DNA of 64,000 nucleotides from Strongyloides papillosus (Eukaryota; Nematoda; Chromadorea; Rhabditida; Strongyloididae): NCBI GenBank assembly GCA_005656395.1, contig SRSI01000037.1, positions 186,001 to 250,000 of the forward strand, read 5' to 3'. Shown piece by piece: positions 57,416 to 64,000 of this stretch (position 1 is its first letter; each line of letters starts with the position of its first letter). The notes under the pieces were generated by a model. It saw only the letters and a program-made list of their open reading frames with translations, ran no database searches and was not told where the DNA came from. The position numbers and the translations under genes were made by a program.

Positions 57416-58579
57416 TCAAACAAATTGGCCTTTGACATCACTATTATCCTTTGGATTCAAATATTGGACATCCTCTTGATGACTGATATCATTTTTTCTA
57501 TCCATCAAGGAGTTTGATCTATGTTCAAAATATCTTCTTTTCTTCGACAATATCATACTCCTATCAATTGATGATTTCTCTCTAACACTCATCTGTATAT
57601 CTTGGTCATTCCCTACAAATCCCCTACAGCATAAACACCTCTTAACAAACATCCAAAAATTCTTCACTGAATCACGGTAACGCTTCAACATCAAACAATA
57701 TAATAATGGATTGATACATGAATTGGCATATGCCATTGTCTGGAAGACAAAAAGAATTATTCTATAGTCGTTTGCGGAGATATTCTCTTCAAATGGTACA
57801 TTCGCCGGATAGTAATATGCAAGTGAAAAGAATCTTATGTTTTGTGGAAACCAACATATAGCAAATGTTGCAATTACCAACCATACTGTTTTTGTTATCT
57901 TTTTTCTCCATTGTTTATTGACTACTGATCTCCCTGATTTTTTTGATTGCTTCTGTAATGAATATAGCATAATAGTGTATAATATTGTTATTACTGTTAA
58001 TGGTAATACATAAGAAAATATTGTAAAATTCACGTAAAATATAAGAACATTTGATCTCGTTTCCGTTAAGTTTGCAATTTTTGGATTATCATAACAATAA
58101 ATATATGTTTGGTTGTCAATCGAATCACTTTGCGAGTAATATAATGATGCTCTTGGAAGAATCAAACTACATATAGTTACACTTAATATCCATGTTGATA
58201 GGCAGGCTAATAGGGAGTTTTTAGCTGTCTTATAATAAATAACAGATCTCGGTACAACAACAGCTAAAAATCTATCAAGTGCTAATAATACCAACGTATA
58301 GGATGATACAAAGACACTGATATAAGAAAAAAACGTCTGAAATCTACAAAAAATGTTTGGAAAATCATAGTAACCAATTAAATTTAAACTTGTTGGTGGT
58401 ATACATATAAGTACAAAAAGTAAATCCGCCAAAGCCAGGTTCATTATCATCATATTCGTTGGTTCATGAAATTTTCTATCAACTAGAATAACCATTAATA
58501 CACCAATATTACCAATTAATCCAAGCAATGTCATAAAACTGTAAACAACCATGATAACAATATCAAAAAATCCCAACAT
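57416..58579 (-). CDS. Class A neuropeptide GPCR, galanin/allatostatin-A type
   Basis: 387 residues from the ATG at 58579. Seven helices are visible. Landmarks: TM1 GNIGVLMVIL, TM2 NLALADLLFVLICIPP, TM3 ending TLVLLALDRFLAVV (DRF for DRY), TM6 FAICWFPQNIRFF, and TM7 NSCINPLLYCLM (NPxxY). Extracellular Cys residues for the TM3-ECL2 disulphide are CRF and IYCYD. The third loop is basic, and the C-tail has a CLCC palmitoylation cluster and many Ser/Thr. ALDRFLAVV and the WFPQ form are typical of galanin/allatostatin-A receptors, whose C. elegans representative is NPR-9. The N-terminus is very short from this ATG. The frame stays open upstream to an acceptor TTAATTTAG near 58636, so an additional 5' exon probably exists and was not found. 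Confidence 0.88.
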   Translation of the reverse strand: MLGFFDIVIMVVYSFMTLLGLIGNIGVLMVILVDRKFHEPTNMMIMNLALADLLFVLICIPPTSLNLIGYYDFPNIFCRFQTFFSYISVFVSSYTLVLLALDRFLAVVVPRSVIYYKTAKNSLLACLSTWILSVTICSLILPRASLYYSQSDSIDNQTYIYCYDNPKIANLTETRSNVLIFYVNFTIFSYVLPLTVITILYTIMLYSLQKQSKKSGRSVVNKQWRKKITKTVWLVIATFAICWFPQNIRFFSLAYYYPANVPFEENISANDYRIILFVFQTMAYANSCINPLLYCLMLKRYRDSVKNFWMFVKRCLCCRGFVGNDQDIQMSVREKSSIDRSMILSKKRRYFEHRSNSLMDRKNDISHQEDVQYLNPKDNSDVKGQFV

Positions 58580-58639
58580 AGTTTTATGTTTTCTTAACTC
58601 ATACAATAATATATCTATGGAGCGAACAAATTTCTAAAT

Positions 58640-61600
58640 TAATAAAATGATTAGTATTTTGAAATTTTCAGTATATATGTAAAAAATGTATGTGAAAGAT
58701 AGTTTATGGAAACTGACCACGCCTACATTTTTATTAAGTTTACCCTGCAAAAAATTTTTAAAAAATATATATTTATTAATGGTGTATTAATATAAGTTGG
58801 TTGAAAAAATTTTTTCGTTTGTTATTACTAAAAAGAATAATTTTAAAATAGGTAAACTTAAGTACACAAAAGAGTGAATTTTTTATACTTTATTTTTTGT
58901 TATGCTTTTTAATGAATTTTAAAGGAAATTACTAATAAGTGTTTTCATAAAAGTATACTTCAATAAAATAGAATACTTAAAAGAAAACTTCAATGGGGAA
59001 TATATTTTATTAAACATTTCAATACAAAATTTATCTAATTTTAAAAAAATATATTTTATTTGAATATCTGAGGACTCATTAAAAAAATAGCCCTTTTTGT
59101 ACATTTCTAATTTAAAGATTAATAATATACAGATTATATAGTAAGGTTTTTTTACATTAAAAATAAATCTTATTGTCCCCCTCAAAACACCTTTTAAAAC
59201 ATGTATTAAAAACAACAATAAATATTGAATAGATACAATTATTTAAAGAATAGGAAATTTTTAAAGCTATTAATTATAATTAAAAAAAAACATCTTTCAT
59301 CCAATTAACGTTTAATAAATACGAGACATAAATACTTTTTAAAAAAGTATGTACTTATGAATAGTATTATTTTTTAAAAATATACTTCAATACAAGTATT
59401 AATTTATTTTAACTAGTAAGTAAAATATTAATGTTATTATTATATATTACTACAAAAAAAATAAAATAGATGAAAATTAAAAAATAATTCCTATTCCCAA
59501 TGGTGATCGTAAAAAGTGTATATTAACGATATAGACGTATATTTATTAAAAAAATAATTTGATATGAAAGTAGATGCTTTTATTAATATATATATTAACT
59601 ATAAAATTATATCCTTTTCATTATTTATACCATTTACATCATTCAAGCTTTATAGAGATTAAGCTTTAAAAAAAACTATAAACAATTTAGTCATATTTTA
59701 AAGTTAGTTTACAATATTTTTAGTAAGCCTACAATATTTAGCAGTTCATGTTTAATAAAATAATATTTTTGAAATCGCTAAAAATATCTATATTTTATTT
59801 TTATCATCTAATTTGAAGTTTTCCCCAAATATATCTTAAGTGTTTAATTGTTAATTTTAAAAAGAAGAAACTAACACTAACTAAAGTAATTTACTTTATT
59901 TATAAAAAATAGTATCAATGTGAAAATATTTGTATATAATAAGTATTGGACATATTTTTTTGACACTAGCTTTAAGTTGTTTTTTCAAATTATCTCAAGA
60001 ATAGTTTATTAAATATGATTTTGCAACAAAACATATAATATATTAATCGGAGCAAATTAAGTAGAAAGCGTCTGCTGTCGTAAATATTTAGTAATTTCAA
60101 TGGAGATAATTTAAAAAATGTCTTTTTCTTATAATTTTATAATTATTTTTTATGAATAAAATTACAACGATTGAGTCATTTTCTTAAATATATTTCCTAG
60201 AAAAAGTGTATTAAAGACGAATATTACTTCTATATAATCTTGATGTTTTAACCTATTTTAATAGTAATTTATAATGTATTATTTTTTTACTATTTTCCAT
60301 ATTTTATACTGTTTTTAGTCATAATCCTCCAAACAATATATCTTTCACACAATTTTACTATACACTATTCTTAAAAATAATCATCGAACATCAAACTTCA
60401 AAAACAATATTTTTTTTCTATATTTCAATAATATTTTTTCATTAAAAATAAATTACTTTGGTGACAAAAGTCTTTTGTCTAGAAAGGCATGAAATTCCCC
60501 CGTTCTATTTAAAAAAATAATGTTTTGCTGTTATGATCTAATGAGAGTCAATAACCAGTTATCCATAATCATAAACTTTACAAAAACGAATCTTTACTTT
60601 CTCTTTAAATTTAAAACTATGACATTGAAAATAACTTTTTCGCTTAAAATTGTTAATTATTTTACAAGTACAATCTATAAATGAAATAACAATTTAATAA
60701 TAGTTATTAATTATCCATATTATATAATCTAGCTTTTGTAGTGGCTTTTTCTCATGAATATAAAGTTTTGGGGGAAATTTCTGTTTTCTAAAATTATTAA
60801 TAATCATCTTTTATTTTTATTGTTTGGGGTAAATGTCTCAGAATATGTTCCTTTTTTTAAAATACAATAAATTGTTCAGCTGGTTTAAACAGTAAAGAAG
60901 ATATTAAAGTTCATAAAACATTCATTTTTTGTATTCTTTTTCTTAAGTATAAAATAAAACTGAAACAATTTGGTTGTATTGTTGTAATAAAAAAGAAATG
61001 AAGTTATACTATTAAAAATGAAATATAGTGTGATTATGAGGAAAACAAAAGTACAGAAAAAAGTTTGAATTGATAATTGTTAAAAAGTTTTTTTAAAAAG
61101 AATTAAGAAAATTTTTAAGAATCCGCTAATATTAGTTACACTATCTTAACTTGAAAAATAAATAAAAAAATTTAACATCTAAGTTTTATTATTTATTAAT
61201 ATTGCTTTACTTAATGTCAAAATAGTAAAAATAATAAAATCAATTTTGATTTTTATAATATATTACAATAAATATTGAGTAAAAAAATATTTATCATTTT
61301 TAAAAAGAATAATAAGTATCGTGTCAAAAAATTATTTTCTCTCGACCACTAGATTTCATAGGTGTGAAAATTATAAGTATCCTACACAAAATAGAATAAT
61401 AAAGGAAAAAATAATGATATCATTCTCTAAAAATACTATAGATGATAACGTAATAAATTTTTAATTATGCAACAATTAATTATACCACTCCTATTTGTAA
61501 GTGAATTTGATATTATACATCTTTAAATCATCATTTATTTTATCATGAAATATTTGATAATTTAAGGCATTATGATTTAAACAAACATCATTAGTTTTTC

Positions 61601-62158
61601 TCTTCAATTATCACGAATAACATACATAAAAACATGCATATAATGTGAAAAAATAATAAGAAAAAACAAAAAACATTTATTTAATTCCCGAAAAGGCAAA
61701 CATAATTATTAATTTTAATTAAGCTTTTTCATTACATAAAAGTATTTATTAAAACATATTTATTGTAACTTTTTTGTTTTTAATTAGAAATTGTCTTTTT
61801 TATAAGGTATAAGTATTACAAAACATGAATAATACTATACATATATAATATTTATCTAACACTGTCATGAAGTGTACTTTTAATAACGAAGTATTAAATA
61901 TTGCTTATATAGTTAATTATTCAGAAAAAAAAAGTTTCGAATATTTTAAAAACAAATACAAAGTTGTTATTTATGATGGTAAAAACTAATAATTAAAAAT
62001 TTATGCAAACTTTGTTAGTGTAAGTACATCTTTCTAGGAATAACATATAAATTAAATTAATTTATTCGTCTATTTGTGTTATCATACAATTTGCATGTAA
62101 TGCTTTCTGCTAAAAATTAATGTCAAATATTTACTTGTTATTATATTATCCTATTCCT
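58640..62158. other. Long gene-free region
   Basis: 3.5 kb of very AT-rich DNA without coding potential. A 99-codon minus-strand frame at 58919-59218 is Phe/Ile/Lys-rich and looks like chance. Likely contains distal regulatory DNA of the GPCR gene (inference). Confidence 0.45.
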
Positions 62159-64000
62159 TCATCTTTTTCTTTTTGTTGATGGTAATGAATTGGAAATCAT
62201 TTTACGTTTTTTAGGTTTTCTGGTGTCATAATTTTTATCTGTCGGTGCATCAGAGATGGCCTTTGTAATTAAATAACAGTAACGATAAAATTCTGATGTC
62301 AACTTTTGAAATATAAACTTGTACTTTTCCAAAATAAATGACACAACATAATTTTTAGTTTTTTTACCAATTGCAATTTCATTTAGTAGTTTTTCTGTTT
62401 CAGCTCTCGTTTGTGATGATATCAAACATTGATCTATTTTTTCATAGATGTTTATTAATTCTATGCCTAGAGATGTTGGTACAAGTTTTCTACCTCTTTC
62501 AATTTTTACAAAGTTTCTTGTGATTATGTTTGCGATATGTCCAGCAATTGATGCATCCGTCCCAATTTGATTCTCCTCCATTAGTGATATTAATTCACTT
62601 TCCGTTAAATAACTTAATGGTTTCGTTTTATTCTTTTCACTTAATAATGATACAACTGGTAAGTAAGAATCTTCTTTAACATTTAATGGCATAAATGGTT
62701 CAGAAACCTCTTCATCCTTTAAAAATGACGTGTAACCGGGATCAACAATACGCCTTGTATAATATGTAAATGGCTCATCACCTAATACTAATTTAATTGA
62801 ATACGTCTCATATTCACATGGTTTCATCACTGAAGCTATAAAATTTTTTATCACAAAATCGTGAACCTTTTTGTCATTTCCATCAAGTCTATTATATGAC
62901 GGTTTAATTGGTGTTATCGGAGGATGATCACCTTTATCTTTACCCCTTGATGAAAAGCATACTCCTTTTTCTAAAATACCGTTTACGACACCAAACCATT
63001 CATTATCACATTTTAATTTATTTAAAATTTCATTGAAATCAAAATCTACCGGATAAACTGATGTTTCTGTTCTTGGATAAGAAATATAACCTTGCATATA
63101 TAATTTCTCAGCAACCTCCATAATTTCATTTGGAGATATAGATAAATCTTTTGAGCAGGATTTAAGCAGCTCAACTGTATTTAAAGCTTTAGGTGGATTT
63201 TTATGAACAGTCTTCCTTTCTATCTCCATAACCTTAGCATGCTTATTTTTTCTTAACTGTTTTATTTTCTCTTTAAATAACTCCTCATCAAAGCAATTTT
63301 CACCCGTCCATGTTGGCTTAAATTCAACACCGTCTACATCATCACGCAATGTTAGTTTAAATCTCCAATATGATTTCGGAGAATGACTCTGAATTTCCTT
63401 ATGCCTTTGCACACAAAAATTTAATGTTGGTGTTTGACATGGTCCAAATGATAAACATTTTATCATATCACTTCTTGGAACTTGTTTTTTAATGTATTTT
63501 GTTTGGAATCTTGTAAATGAACACCCTATTCTTAAGTCGAGTTCATGTAAAGCATCAACAGAATCACTTTCATACCTATTCGGCTTCGTTAAGTTATTCA
63601 TAGATTCTTTAATATGCGAATCTGTAAGAGCTGAGAAACGTGCTCTATAAACATAATCTTCAAAATTTGGTTTTCTAAATGATGGTCTGCATGCATTCAT
63701 AACCTCAAAACAAATATTTTCACCTTCTCTATCGTTATCAAGCCTAAATAATAAATTTATTTCCTTCAAAAATTCATTAAATTTTTAAACTATCCCATGA
63801 AATTTAAGAGCTACTTTCACGTTAAAAACATTTTTTTAAAAAAACATACCATAAGACTAAGTAATTACAACCATTAAAAATTTTTGAAAAATACTGACAA
63901 ATACATAACTAAATAACAAAATAAAAATTTCCACTAACCTTATCTATACTATATGACTTATCAATATTCATCTTTACTAAGGGACAATCAAAAAGTTGGT
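62159..64000 (-). CDS. TOP3B: DNA topoisomerase III-beta (type IA), 5' end outside the window
   Basis: The 3' part of a type IA topoisomerase. Minus-strand exons are 64000-63939 (open at the window edge; LFDCPLVKMN), 63908-63850 (ending NGCNYLVLW) and 63743-62159. The junction restores LVLW-LDNDREGENICFEV, the metal-binding DxDxxE motif and a TOP3B-type block. The catalytic Tyr is in QGYISYPRTETSVYP, followed by GDHPPITPIKP and the QIGTDASIAGHI motif. These show strand-passage activity should be intact. After the core the protein ends within ~60 residues in a basic tail (RKPKKRKM ... STKRKR), a likely nuclear signal. The C-terminal zinc-finger and RGG region of animal TOP3B, which binds RNA and TDRD3, is not encoded here. 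The frame stays open past the 63743 acceptor to 63769, but splicing explains the sequence better. Confidence 0.93.

Noticed and set aside
58919..59218. 99-codon minus-strand frame
   Set aside because: Phe/Ile/Lys-rich low-complexity translation of AT-rich DNA.

Overview
The window is AT-rich eukaryotic DNA with compact genes. Introns are mostly 35-80 nt, with GT..AG ends and a T-rich acceptor ending in TTTTAG or TTTCAG. Gene content is clearly nematode: a cal-1-type calmodulin, a TTX-3-type LIM-homeodomain factor, a cuticlin-like ZP protein, a serpentine chemoreceptor, an EcKL/CHK kinase and a PTP-like protein. Very low GC, tiny introns and many single-exon genes fit clade IV nematodes, most plausibly Strongyloides or a close relative (inference; no search was run).

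Layout. 1-6.4 kb: calmodulin-like gene (+), CHIP/chn-1 ubiquitin ligase (-), CMC1 twin CX9C protein (+) and the TTX-3 homologue (-). 6.4-12.4 kb: long non-coding flanks around one two-TM orphan. 12.4-18.3 kb: a dense block with ribosomal protein eL8, a ZP/cuticlin protein, an RRM-cyclophilin, a PMP3/UPF0057 small membrane protein and an EcKL kinase. 18.5-19.9 kb: a broken-looking F-box gene. 19.9-24.3 kb: gene-poor. 24.3-36.6 kb: a run of decaying genes (LBP/BPI-like, YJU2 splicing factor, a secreted orphan, a BEN-like gene, the N-terminus of NEMF/Rqc2). It is interleaved with a 1.45-kb inverted-repeat DNA transposon, a GTAC-rich tandem repeat and a string of splice signals on the minus strand.

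36.7-41.6 kb is the most interesting stretch. It is a three-unit tandem array of small secreted prepropeptide genes, each with the same TATA promoter, signal peptide, acidic pro-region, dibasic cleavage site and one tiny intron. Two units are nearly identical and would release a ~30-residue lysine/leucine-rich amphipathic peptide that looks like an antimicrobial peptide. The middle unit keeps the leader but has a quite different mature region.

42-46 kb: serpin, a frameshifted PTP-like protein with altered catalytic motifs, and a chemoreceptor. 47.2-52.3 kb: a second decayed zone with a PAP2 lipid phosphatase pseudogene, a second BEN-like copy, small hairpin elements and four copies of an 18-bp palindrome. 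52.5-58.6 kb: p24/TMED cargo receptor, short-chain dehydrogenase, a secreted orphan and a galanin/allatostatin-type neuropeptide GPCR. 62.1-64.0 kb: the 3' part of topoisomerase III-beta, running off the window.

Housekeeping genes read cleanly while neighbouring non-essential genes carry single-base frameshifts. Most breaks are therefore probably real decay, but homopolymer errors in the assembly cannot be excluded. No rRNA, tRNA or CRISPR was recognised.
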